A stretch of DNA of 64,000 nucleotides from Melastoma dodecandrum (lineage: Eukaryota; Streptophyta; Magnoliopsida; Myrtales; Melastomataceae), in assembly GCA_029817715.1 (NCBI GenBank), contig JARUPY010000606.1, positions 4,154,001-4,218,000 on the forward strand. Direction: 5' to 3'. Below the pieces are notes generated by a model. It was not told the origin of the DNA and did no database searches. It was given only the letters and a program-made list of their open reading frames with translations. A program made the position numbers and the translations under genes. Below, piece by piece: positions 1 to 9,290 of the stretch; position 1 is the stretch's first letter, and every line of letters begins with the position of its first letter.

Positions 1-329
1 AGAAAGTTCTAGAATACTCTAGTAAGTTTCTGGATAAATTTAGAATACTCTAGAACATATTAGAAACTTGGAGAAGTTTTTAGAAAATTCTAGAGGATCA
101 ATCATAACCATACATGTGCAATAATCCTAGCCGTAGATTTAGGAGGACAACTAGTATAAATAGGGAAGGGTCCTCATTTGTAAAATCATCCAAGAATTCA
201 AGTATTTGAAGTAGTGGAGTGTTGGCTTCAAGTGATAGTGTTTCACTTCCTCTTCTTTCGAGCTTAGGAGTTCGAAGTCCGCTCAAAGACTAGCGTTCGC
301 CTTGTTCAACGCTAAGTCGAGATCCAACA
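1..329 (+). repeat. 5' LTR of the Copia element (partial)
   Basis: Matches 3466-3805 nearly throughout and ends in CA immediately before the primer site. It contains a TATA box (TATAAATA, 155-162) and, at 2-14, the motif GAAAGTTCTAGAA, three alternating GAA/TTC units as in a heat-shock element. The first ~91 bp are outside the window. Confidence 0.93.
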
Positions 330-331
330 TT

Positions 332-343
332 TGGTATCAGAGC
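332..343 (+). other. Primer-binding site, initiator tRNA-Met
   Basis: TGGTATCAGAGC lies two bases after the LTR end. It is the standard plant Copia site complementary to the 3' end of initiator tRNA-Met. It fixes the element's orientation as plus. Confidence 0.95.
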
Positions 344-561
344 TAGGCGGTTGGGGTCGAGGCATCAAAGACCAGCAGAAGTTCTGCCGAAGTCTAGCGG
401 AGAATCTGCCGAAACCTAGCGGAGGTTTTGCCGAAGTCCAGGAGAGAATCTGCCAAAGTCCAGCGGAGGTACTACCGAGATTCTGTCAAGGAAGCTGCAA
501 TCTGGGATTGCGTCGGGCATAGGTCGGGGACTAGGCTACGCTTCTAGAAGATAAATTCGGT

Positions 562-3360
562 ATGGCGGAGTTTAATACTGTCGGCATGCTAAAGAAACTA
601 AACAACCAGAATTATAGCACGTGGAAGACGTGCATAGAATCTTACTTACAAGGCCAAGATCTCTGGGAGATCATTGGTGGGAGCGAGACCATTCCACCGG
701 AAGAAGATGCTGTCGCTTTGAGGAAATGGCGAATTAAGGCAGGGAAGGCCATGTTCGCCATAAAGACTACTATAGAGGAGGAAATGCTTGAGCATATAAG
801 GTACGCCACTACTCCAAAAGATGCATGGGATATACTAGCGACTAGGTTCTCTAAGAAGAATGATATGAGACTACAGTTGCTAGAGAATGACTTGCTGGCA
901 GTTAGACAAGGAGATTTAGGAATTAACCAATTCTTTACAAAATTAAAGCCTATTTGCCGGGAGATTTCGGAACTAGATCCAGGATCCAAGATTAGTGACG
1001 ATAGGATGAGAAGAATAATTATCCATGGGTTACGACCAGAGTATAGGGGATTTATTGCGGCGGTGCAAGGATGGCCCACGCCGCCGTCGTTAGATGATTT
1101 AGAAAATTTGCTAGCTAATCAGGAGACGCTAGCAAAACAATTGGCAGGCATAACCTTAAAAAATGAAGATGAGGCGTTATATAGTAATAGGGAAAGAAGT
1201 TATACTAAGAATAAAAGGAGTGAGGAGAGAAGATTCCCACAAGGCAGTAGAAGTGAGCGACGTGAGCAGCAACCTAATAGACCACAACAACAAAAGAGAG
1301 TAGGCAAATCGCCCCAGCGAAAGGATGAAAAATGCTTCAACTGTGGTAAGAAGGGGCATTACGCCCGAGACTGTTGGTTCAAGAAGAAAAACGTAGAAGG
1401 AAATGCTGCCACATCAAGCAGTCAAGACGGAGACAAATCTGAAGAAGAGTGGAACCTTGAAGCATCTCTCACCGTGATGGAAGAAGAGCAGTTGTTGGAA
1501 GACCAGGCTCTTGCAGTAGTTCACAATAACTCTGTGAACTATGCAGAGAACTGGATATTTGACTCGGGGTGCTCCAACCATATGACAGGTGACGAGGAGA
1601 AGCTACAGGAGCTGTCAGAATACAAAGGACAGCGAGTTGTCGTCACCGCTAACAACTCAAAACTACCCATTGCTCATATTGGGAAGACTGTCATAGAAGG
1701 TGATGACAGTTCTAACAAGGTTCAACTGCAGAGAGTTTACCATGTCCCTGCTATAAAGAAGAATCTTCTGTCAGTAGCCCAACTGACAGCCCGTGGCAAT
1801 TTCGTGGTGTTTGGACCAGAAGATGTGAAGGTCTACCGTGAGTTGAAATTTTCAGGGACACCGTTCATGGAAGGACGGAAGGTCAACTCTATCTACGTCA
1901 TGTCTGCAGAATCTGCATACGTAGATAAAGTGAAGAAGAACGAGACAGCTGATCTCTGGCACGAAAGACTTGGGCATGTCGGATACCACAAGCTAAAGGT
2001 AATGGTGAGTAAGGAGATGCTGAAAGGTCTTCCGCGGCTTGAAGTAAACGTTGACAACGTCTGCTCAGGCTGCCAGTACGGTAAAGCACACCAGTTGCCG
2101 TACGAAGACTACAAGTATAGGGCCAAAGAACCACTGCAGCTGATTCACTCCGACGTGTTCGGCCCAGTGAAGCATCCATCAATAGGAGGCTACAGATACA
2201 TGGTAACCTTCATCGACGACTACTCAAGGTATGTTTGGGTATACTTCATGAAAGACAAGTCAGAAGCCCTACAAAAATTCATAGAGTTCAAGATCAAGGC
2301 AGAGAGCGATTTGCATACGAAGGTGAAGTACCTACGTACTGACAACGGGGGAGAATATACCTCTCAGGAGTTTATAGAATAACTGAGGGCGAACAACATA
2401 AGACGACAATGGACTTGTCCCCACACGCCACAGCAGAACGGTGTGGCAGAAAGGAAGAATAGACATCTTGCAGAAGTATGCAGAAGCATGTTGCACGCCA
2501 GAAATGTCCCAGGAAGATATTGGGCAGAGTGCATGAAGACGGCTGCAGATGTTGCAAACAGGCTACCCCAAGCTCGCCTTGAGTTCAAGACACCATTCGA
2601 GCTACTCTGGAAAATGAAGCCAACAGTGAGTCACTTTCGGGTATTTGGGTGCGTCTGCTATGTCTTCATCCCTAGCCACTTAAGAAGCAAGTTTGACAAG
2701 AAGGCGACGAAGTGCATCTTCCTAGGATACGACACAGAGAGAAAAGGATGGAGATGTTGCGATCCTATGACTAACAAGTGCATTGTATCAAGGAACGTCG
2801 TCTTTGATGAAGCAACTTCCTGGTGGCTGCCTTCAAAGGAACCAGAAGAAGAAGCTCAATTGAAACAGGGGGAGCAAATAACCCTAAAACCAACCATTGA
2901 GGAGACTGATGAAGGGCCAACTATAACAGGGAATAATGACACAGAAGAAGAGAGACCTTGGCAAACTGGAGTGTACCAGAGGTCCTCTCAAGAGAATGGA
3001 GCAGAAGAAGAAACTGGTGACGGGACGACACCACTGAGGAGGTCCACAAGGCAACGAAGACCTCCAGCAAGATACATAGATGCAGCACTTGCAGAAGACG
3101 TTGATCCACAAGAGCCATCGACCTTTAAAGAAGCGTCGAAGGACAAGGTATGCCAAGAAGCGATGAGAGAAGAGATTAAAGCATTAGAGGAGAATCAAAC
3201 TTGGGATTTGGTTCCAAAACCTAGCGAGGTAAGACCCACACTCTGCAAGTGGCTCTATAAGGTGAATACTCGCACAGATGGTTCAGAGGAGAGATACAAG
3301 GCTCGTCTCGTCGCCCGAGGAATTTCGAGTACAACTCGGTATGATAAAAAGAGAAAGTAG
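562..3360 (+). pseudogene. Copia gag-pol, stop in integrase and RT/RNase H deleted
   Basis: One frame from ATG 562 runs to TAA at 2380-2382 and resumes in the same frame to 3360. The first part has a Copia gag domain (~residues 5-200), a CCHC zinc knuckle ([14 protein letters not shown], residues 258-271), a protease with DSG at 334-336, the HxxxH/CxxC integrase zinc module, and the first two catalytic Asp regions ([15 protein letters not shown]). The stop falls before the third catalytic residue (NGVAERKN). Downstream come the rest of integrase and the start of RT (YKARLVARG). The frame then leaves Copia homology and ends ~15 bp before the polypurine tract. The catalytic YVDD part of RT and all of RNase H are absent. 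The stop and the deletion are seen directly; that the copy depends on other elements is inferred. Confidence 0.93.
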
Positions 3361-3362
3361 TC

Positions 3363-3374
3363 GTTGAGGGGGAG
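3363..3374 (+). other. Polypurine tract of the Copia element
   Basis: GTTGAGGGGGAG directly precedes the TGTTAA start of the 3' LTR. This is the expected position and composition of the plus-strand primer for LTR retrotransposons. Confidence 0.85.
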
Positions 3375-3805
3375 TGTTAAAGATCAACAACTACTTTCAA
3401 AGGTTCTAGAAGGTACTAGAAAGTTCTAGAATAATCCGGTAAGTTCAAAGGTTCTCGAAGGTACTAGAAAGTTCTAGAATACTCTAGTAAGTTTCTGGAT
3501 AAATTTAGAATACTCTAGAACATATTAGAAACTTGGAGAAGCTTTTAGAAAATTCTAGAGGATCAATCCTAACCGTACATGTGGAATAATCTTAGCCATA
3601 GATTTAGGAGGCCAACTAGTATAAATAGGGAAGGGTCCTCATTTGTAATTCAATCATCCAATCATCCAAGAATCCAAGTATTTGAAGTAGTGGAGTGTTG
3701 GCTTCAAGTAACAGTGTTTCACTTCCTCTTCTTCCGAGCTTAGGAGTTCGAAGTCTGCTCAAAGACTAGCGTTCGCCTTGTTCAACGCTAAGTCGAGATC
3801 CAACA
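3375..3805 (+). repeat. 3' LTR of the Copia element (complete, 431 bp)
   Basis: Runs from TG (TGTTAAAG) to CA (GATCCAACA). A TATA box (TATAAATA) lies at 3620-3627. Upstream U3 is dense in TTCTAGAA (3404-3411, 3424-3431, 3472-3479). Two copies of GAAAGTTCTAGAA (3419-3431 and 3467-3479) match the perfect trimeric heat-shock element pattern nGAAnnTTCnnGAAn. Confidence 0.95.
3404..3479 (+). promoter_or_regulatory. Heat-shock-element-like cluster in Copia LTR U3
   Basis: Two perfect GAA-n2-TTC-n2-GAA trimers (3419-3431, 3467-3479) and a further TTCTAGAA (3404-3411) lie ~140-215 bp upstream of the LTR TATA box. Clustered HSEs in the LTR are the known basis of heat activation of the Arabidopsis Copia element ONSEN (ATCOPIA78). 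Heat response here is inferred from motif and position only. Confidence 0.6.
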
Positions 3806-4017
3806 CAAGACAGCAACAAATTTTGAATTCCATTGTCTAGAAGCTTGTTTAAGTCCATACAACGATTTTTGCAGTTTACAAACTATTCTTCTCTCTCCCT
3901 TAAACTGCACAGTACCAATATCAAGACCCTGAGGCACAACCATGTAAACATCTTCCTCCAAATCTCCATTTAAGAAAGCATTATTGACATCCAATTGACA
4001 TAAATGCCATGAGAGAT
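3806..4017 (-). pseudogene. Older Copia RT fragment, antisense
   Basis: The minus strand reads through typical Copia RT motifs: [19 protein letters not shown] and, further on, [13 protein letters not shown]. The frame stops being RT exactly at 3805, where the younger element's LTR begins, so the rest of RT was displaced off the window's left side. On the upstream side it joins, within ~80 bp, to a primer-binding site, with no gag, protease or integrase between. This looks like an internally deleted copy. Confidence 0.88.
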
Positions 4018-4091
4018 TGCCATGACCGCAGCCTCCTCTTCTTCCTGTGACTGCTTTCTCTGATTGCCGGTAACCACCACAGCGAACGACC

Positions 4092-4302
4092 GCTCTGATA
4101 CCATCTCAGGTTAGACCATTCTGCAGATAGGCAACAGACGGAGGAAAACAAAGCATTTCATTTCTGCAGAAATGTAACTGTTTTTACACCAAAGCTTTAT
4201 ATAGGAAGATACAGCAGTTATAACTAACTAACTGCCACTTCCTTATCTTCGACACAACCTGCTGGAACCGAATCCCACATAAACACAACTACATTCTTAA
4301 CA
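4092..4302 (-). repeat. LTR plus primer site of the older Copia remnant
   Basis: On the minus strand TGGTATCAGAGC (4103-4092) is an initiator-tRNA-Met primer site. Immediately upstream (4104-4302) is an LTR-like segment that starts TGTTAAGAATGT at 4302 and carries a TATATAAAG promoter motif near 4195-4205. The 3' LTR edge lacks a clean CA. It pairs with the RT fragment at 3806-4017 as the 5' end of one antisense element. Confidence 0.75.
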
Positions 4303-4917
4303 AAAGCCCATGTCTAATGGACCCACCCAAATACGTTGAAAGTATCTAGCCCGGTACAAAAAAAGGCCGAATGAAAATGATATCGTCAAACTCAAATGAA
4401 TTATTATGTTATGCTAATCTGATCTTCAAAGTCGAACTTTCTTCCGGAACATATACTAAAACAATGAAATATGGAAAGCAAACGACGTGAGGCGATTGAG
4501 ATGTCGTGATCCCCTTGTTCTTCTCATAGTTTTTTATATTTGGTCCTCGCTTTTATAAAAAAAAAAAAGCAATCTTTCCAGATTAATTAACTTAATTAGC
4601 GACCAAATCCGGATAGACATGAGGTTATGCAAGTCAAAGAGCTCCCTGAATATGCCGCCAACAAGGCATCGAGTTCCATGAAGAAGCGTGCGCGTAATAG
4701 AGATGTTAATGACTCGTTCTTACAGTAATCTAACGCCAGTTTGTCATTATTTATATGCTTGTTGTTAGTACAAGTGTAGAAATCAACTACACATATAATT
4801 CTTCTACGTGTGTCAAGAAAACGTCCCTAAATAACAGCGACCCGCAAGTAAGAGGAAGCTTCCTCCTCTCCTTGTATGGCACACAGGAAAGATCCAACAA
4901 CTTCTACCAATTACAAT

Positions 4918-4939
4918 GGGGGGGGGGGGGGGGGGGGGG
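4918..4939. repeat. Poly-G tract, 22 bp
   Basis: An uninterrupted run of 22 G residues in otherwise AT-rich DNA. It could form a G-quadruplex. Its true length may be uncertain because such runs are hard to sequence. Confidence 0.95.
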
Positions 4940-5214
4940 ATCCTGAAAGAAAAGAAGTATAAGTGTACCTCTAGATTGATGATTTCATTAATGCACTCTG
5001 AAATCGGACCCCAATTTCAAAACGATTCCTTTAGTCGGTGCAACAGTCATTTTCTAGTAAAGTTCTCCATGAATTTAATTTATAAGTTTTTCTTCTTCTT
5101 TTCTTTTATCATTTACTTGGGTTTGTGTCTCTCTTTGACCTCATCTAGAAACGAGGGCTTCGGGGATAGATTCCACTTCCCCTCGTATGCTTCAGACCGT
5201 GAAGCCCGGCTGCA

Positions 5215-5216
<2 letters not shown>

Positions 5217-5278
<62 letters not shown>

Positions 5279-5296
5279 CCCCCCCCCCCCCCCCCC
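5217..5296. repeat. Poly-C tract, 80 bp with one interruption
   Basis: 61 C residues (5217-5277), one G, then 18 C. On the minus strand this is a very long G run, so quadruplex or i-motif formation is likely. Such long C runs are rare in plant DNA. Confidence 0.95.
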
Positions 5297-5695
5297 AGCC
5301 GACCACCCCACCAGTTGACTAAGAAGGAAGCATGCATAAAGAATCACATTTGTCTCCTGTGGGAAACCTGGCTGGCCTGAGTGAAGTTCGAGCTGTACTT
5401 TTTTTTAATCTCTTCTCTGGACAGTTCATCAGCCTCATCAATATCTGTAGTGATCGTCTTTGACCTTGCTTTATTTTATTCTTACAAGGCAAACAGAGGG
5501 TTGTTATTTTAGTAATCAAACTTTCTGGACGATCATATGACAAAACCTAACACGAGCAGGGGGGCAGGCACTCACGTGAATACTAAGATATAATATAATA
5601 TGTAGGCCTACGACTCACAGTAATCAATAATGGCTAAAGGTCGTTCGCATGAATAGTATTTAATCCTACCTTTTCGCGATAACAATTTCAGCGTC

Positions 5696-5703
5696 TATAT
5701 AAG
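5696..5703 (+). promoter_or_regulatory. TATA box of the PMEI gene
   Basis: TATATAAG lies 86 bp upstream of the ATG at 5782, at a usual distance for a short 5' UTR. No other coding start lies between. Confidence 0.7.
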
Positions 5704-5781
5704 GAACATTGGCTCAAAGCTGGAACTTCGCATCCAAAGTCGTTCAGACAACCTCAGGAGTCTCTCAAGGCAACATCTTCG

Positions 5782-6375
5782 ATGTCCAAGCCAACCACGA
5801 TGGCGTCCTTCCCCATCCTTGTCTTCCTCGTCGCCGCAGTCCTTCACTCCCTGCGCATGGTCGCTTCCCAGGACTTCATCACGGAATCGTGCCAGACCAC
5901 CGAGTATCCCACCCTCTGTGTCCAATCACTGACACCCTACGCGCCCTCGATCCAACAAAACGAGATCCTCCTCGCGAAGACGGCCCTGGAGCTGAGCCTT
6001 GAGAACTCGCATGGTGCCACGTCCTTTGTCTCCCAGATGACCCAGACACCTGGGATTGGGCCGAGGCAGTCCCAGGCCGTCAGGGACTGCCTTCATAACG
6101 TCGCGGACAGTGTCAACCAGCTGAGGCAGTCGATTGACGAGCTAGGCCAGATGGGTTCAGGGGATTTCGCGTGGCACATGAGTAACGTCCAGACATGGGT
6201 CAGCGGCGCACTCACAGATGACAACATGTGCGTACAAGGGTTCTCGGGGGCTGACATGGACGGGAAAGTGAAGGTGGAGATCGGGAATAGGGTAATGGAG
6301 CTGGCTAAGTATGTGAGCAACGCCCTTGCTTTGGTGTCTAGGATTGGTTCCCCGAATTACTACAATGTCCCATGA
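5782..6375 (+). CDS. Invertase/pectin methylesterase inhibitor (PMEI) family protein
   Basis: Single-exon, 197 residues. A hydrophobic signal peptide (MASFPILVFLVAAVL) follows either the ATG at 5782 or the in-frame ATG at 5800, and would be cut around ASQ-DF. The mature part has the four family cysteines: the ESC and TLC pair spaced by eight residues (CQTTEYPTLC), then RDC and NMC. These form two disulphides around a four-helix bundle. Family members are secreted to the cell wall and bind pectin methylesterase or acid invertase in a 1:1 inhibitory complex. The sequence does not tell which target it has. Length and ending are normal. A TATA box sits 86 bp upstream, and AATAATAAAAT at ~6437 could serve polyadenylation. 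No intron or defect seen. Confidence 0.93.
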   Translation: MSKPTTMASFPILVFLVAAVLHSLRMVASQDFITESCQTTEYPTLCVQSLTPYAPSIQQNEILLAKTALELSLENSHGATSFVSQMTQTPGIGPRQSQAVRDCLHNVADSVNQLRQSIDELGQMGSGDFAWHMSNVQTWVSGALTDDNMCVQGFSGADMDGKVKVEIGNRVMELAKYVSNALALVSRIGSPNYYNVP

Positions 6376-7099
6376 CGAAGCCCTCCTATGGGTTTTTGTC
6401 CGATCAGGAAAATGTGTAAAAATGTAGAATCGAAGTAATAATAAAATGGTTTTGTGATATCCCTTAATGCCTTCGTTTTTCTGTGCTCACCTTCAATGAG
6501 ATCACATCTCAAATGACTTTTCAAGGAGTTCCTCGAGACAATATCCTCCGGTAGAAGTGTCAAGGGAAAGAGAGTAATACGACGAAGTGAGACTTTGCCG
6601 GCCGGAAGTCCGTTATCCATGTCGGATGGAATAATAATAGTCAGTCATTGACGAGACAGACTCTCAAGCTCCGAAATTGTTTCAAAAATAAGGTTTCGTC
6701 CGAAAAACATTTCGCGAAATAGACTAGTAAAATGCATGTAAAAATTACTAAAGTTCGATTTAAAAAAAATCAATATTTCAGTGGGTTACTCAGGATTAGA
6801 AACACTAATATCAAATTAATGATTTAACAAATTTTAAAAATAATTTAATTATTTTACGAAATAATTTTGCGACGAAAATAGATTAAAAAAAAACAGAAAA
6901 ATCGCATCTTATTTGAAAGGCCCAATAAGCGGAAAGCCCGTGATTTGGGGCTCCCTGCTACTTACTAGTTGGGCATATTCTCCTCCCTGAAGCCCAACTC
7001 CCGTGCAGAACCACCTCCCTCGATCGAAGGAAATTGCTCTTCCATTTTGGTAATCCCCCCCAACCACCACCACCACCGTTAACTCTGGTGTGCATTTTT
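6376..7099. other. PMEI 3' flank and upstream region of the NDUFAF6-like gene
   Basis: The PMEI 3' UTR is followed by an AT-rich stretch (6660-6900). Then comes a leader that appears to splice at GTAAGT (donor from 7100). No protein-coding exon is evident. Confidence 0.5.
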
Positions 7100-7450
7100 G
7101 GTAAGTTTTGATGGACTATGAGTTCGTCTCTGCTTGTGATCGTTTCCCCTGTTGGTCGAAATGCCTGGGTGGTTACGGGTCTTGTGTTCAATTCTTGTTT
7201 TGCATTAGCTTTATGCTGGTCAGCTGTTTGTTGAAATGCCTCTGTGGAGTTCGATACTCGGATCCGCTTCGTTAACGCTGTATGAATCGCGGTCGAGGTT
7301 TGCTTGACCAATTCGGCTTCTTGTTGAGCAACTCGTCGGAATCTGTCATTTGACAGGTTGCCCAGATTCAAACTCAGTTTCGTTTGACTGAAATGCGTGT
7401 TTGTGTGTGGGTGTGTGTGCAGGGCGAACTTGTTCCTACACGGGAAACAG

Positions 7451-8365
7451 ATGAGCAGCCCAGGTACAGTCACGGGAAAGCTTCGGGCTGCGTTTTCTCA
7501 CTGCGTACAGCAAGTCCGGAGTTACGATTACCATCACTATCTTTGCCTGCTCGAGCTCCAGCCGGAGACAAGGAAGGCAGCCTTCGCCCTCCGAGCATTC
7601 AACGTCGAGACATCTCGAGTGATGGACGTAGCCTCGGATCCTAGAATTGGGCTCATGCGTCTGGTCTGGTGGCAAGAAGTCATTGACAAGGTCTATTCCA
7701 ACAAGCTCGTCGAGCACCCGACAGTCACCGCCTTGTCTTCTGTTGTGTCCAGGAATAAGGTCACCAAGGCATGGTTGAAACGGTCTGTCGAAGCCAGAAT
7801 CAACGATGCCAGGAGAGAGGTCGCCGATATGCCGGAGGATATGGAAGAGTTGGAGAAGTACGCGGAGGACACCGCCTCCACGATCCTGTATGCGACACTG
7901 CAATTGGCCGGAATAACTTCCACGGCGGCGGATCATGCGGCCTCTCACATCGGGAAAGCGAGCGGCCTCTTGCTTCTCCTGAGATCACTCCCTTACCACG
8001 CCAACCACAACCGCCACTCCATATATATACCCAGGAAGGTCGCGTCAAAGCATGGGCTGCTCGTTGAGAAGTCGGGGCAGGTCGAGGTCCGGCTGGATTC
8101 CCGCGAGGCCCTGTGCGAGGCAGTCTTCGAGATGGCATCCGTGGCAAACGCCCACTTGGAAAAGGCCCGGGGGTTGGCCGGGACGGTGCCTGCGGAGGCC
8201 CGTAGGGTGTTGCTCCCGGCGGTACCCGCTCAGGTAATCCTGGACACCCTGAAGGAGGTGCAGTTCGACGTATTTGACCCGAGGCTGGGACGGGGAGTCC
8301 TTGGGGTGCCCCCATTGGTGTACCAGGTGAGGTTGAAATGGAACGCATGGAGAGGTAATTTCTAG
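7451..8365 (+). CDS. NDUFAF6-like squalene/phytoene synthase-family protein
   Basis: 304 residues from ATG 7451, in one coding exon. An upstream 5' UTR intron is likely (donor GTAAGTTTTG at ~7100, acceptor at 7421). The start is chosen because MSSPGTVTGKLRAAFSHCVQ begins where this plant family usually begins; in-frame codons before it look like intron or UTR. Family motifs visible: YDYHHYLCLLEL, AFNVETSRVMDVASD, IGLMRLVWWQEVID and EDTASTILYATLQLAG. The fold is that of trans-isoprenyl diphosphate synthases, but the paired DxxxD metal motifs are not evident. That fits the NDUFAF6 branch, which helps mitochondrial complex I assembly in animals and whose plant members are little characterised. 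Mitochondrial location is inferred from the family; no clear presequence is seen. The reading frame is clean. Confidence 0.85.
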   Translation: MSSPGTVTGKLRAAFSHCVQQVRSYDYHHYLCLLELQPETRKAAFALRAFNVETSRVMDVASDPRIGLMRLVWWQEVIDKVYSNKLVEHPTVTALSSVVSRNKVTKAWLKRSVEARINDARREVADMPEDMEELEKYAEDTASTILYATLQLAGITSTAADHAASHIGKASGLLLLLRSLPYHANHNRHSIYIPRKVASKHGLLVEKSGQVEVRLDSREALCEAVFEMASVANAHLEKARGLAGTVPAEARRVLLPAVPAQVILDTLKEVQFDVFDPRLGRGVLGVPPLVYQVRLKWNAWRGNF

Positions 8366-8599
8366 GCGGTGTGTCCTCCCTCCTCTTGAAGATTGAGGTG
8401 CGTGCTTGAGACCATAGTCTCCGCCTGGTTGTCTTTCTGCCTAATTGGGATTACTCCTGCGTTAACTTAATCAAGATAAGGGGATACCTTCTTGAAACCT
8501 GAAGACTCATAATATTTTTGAAACGAACAAAGACAAGGAGTAATTTTTGTCCTCCCCCATGCCAATAACCAATGAAACTTCAGGATTTAGGGCCACAAC

Positions 8600-9290
8600 C
8601 TCCTTTTGGTCGAGACTGAGGGATCGTACACGGTGCAGCAGAATCACACTAACTTGGATATTCACGTCGGACAGTCTTACTCCTTCCTCGTCAAGAGGAA
8701 GGAGTAACTGGTGTTGCCATGTTGTATTACACTAATTCCAAAGGAAAGGCATCCCGTCCGCTTCCCTGATCCGCCGCAGGATCAATTCGACAAGACATAC
8801 TCAATGAATCAGGTACTTCTTAAATGATTGATCGTTATTTTGTTTTTTTGTCTCTGCATTCTAGTCCAAACCCGCAAGGATCTTTCCATTACGGTTCGTT
8901 AACGTGACTGATATTTATGTCCTGAAGAACAAAACCCCCAGTGTCAATCAACGGGAAACGGCAGACAACCCTGAGTGGCATTTCATTCGTTAACCCTACC
9001 ACTCATATCAGGCTTGCCGACCAGTATAAAGTTCCCTATGAAGCCCTTGACAGGAGCTTCGAAGACAGAGATGTCCATCATTAACGGCACCTACAAGGGA
9101 TTCATGGAAGTAATCTTTCAGAATAATGACAACCGCCTTAAGTGGATACGCATTCTTTGTTGTCGGATAAAAACCCTTTCCATTATCTCAAAGGCGAACG
9201 CGATCGCGTCTTCCCTGTCATTGGCCCTGCTGACGATGATATACGCACTCCTCTCCATCCCCCGCTAGGCATGTGATCCCGTACTACGTG
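8600..9290 (+). pseudogene. SKU5-similar (SKS) multicopper oxidase-like pseudogene fragment
   Basis: Broken pieces of an SKS/L-ascorbate-oxidase-homologue gene can be read in several frames: EGSYTVQQNHTNLDIHVGQ (from ~8618), FDKTYSMNQ before an intron-like gap (8813-8864, GTAC...CTAG), GSFHYGSLTVTDIYVLKN, FVNPTTHIRLADQYKV, and SIINGTYKGFMEVIFQNND near 9070-9130. Each matches the second and third cupredoxin regions of the family, but frameshifts separate them, and the run after SGYAFFVVG is lost. The 5' half (first cupredoxin domain) is absent. Live SKS proteins are secreted, often GPI-anchored and needed for directional cell growth. This copy is not functional. Confidence 0.82.

Larger units (their letters stand above)
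1..3805 (+). mobile_element. Ty1/Copia LTR retrotransposon, internally deleted, 5' end cut by window
   Basis: The order is LTR (1-329), initiator-tRNA-Met primer site, gag-protease-integrase reading frame, polypurine tract and LTR (3375-3805). This is the Copia order. The left LTR lacks its first ~91 bp because the window begins inside it; position 1 aligns to 3466. The two LTRs differ by roughly a dozen substitutions and one ~11-bp indel by eye, so the insertion is fairly young but not new. Integrase carries an in-frame stop, and nearly all of RT plus RNase H is missing. The copy cannot transpose by itself. It inserted into an older antisense Copia remnant that resumes at 3806. The bases caaga follow the right LTR and would be the target duplication, but its left partner lies outside the window. 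Confidence 0.93.
4303..5694. other. Intergenic, AT-rich, with long G and C homopolymers
   Basis: No coding exon seen. It contains an uninterrupted G tract (4918-4939) and an 80-bp C tract (5217-5296). Open frames across these tracts give only polyglycine or polyproline and are treated as artefacts of the repeat. The last part is the PMEI promoter. Confidence 0.7.

Noticed and set aside
4092..4103. Possible tRNA gene because of tRNA-like sequence
   Set aside because: Only the 12-base primer-binding complement is present; no cloverleaf. The same holds for 332, 23458 and 24776.
4916..5380. Plus-strand open frame of ~154 codons with a polyproline core
   Set aside because: Created by the G and C homopolymers; no domain on either side.
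6958..7473. 171-codon minus-strand open frame upstream of the NDUFAF6-like gene
   Set aside because: Overlaps that gene's leader and intron; no recognisable motif.
7800..8348. 182-codon minus-strand open frame
   Set aside because: Shadow of the NDUFAF6-like coding exon on the other strand.
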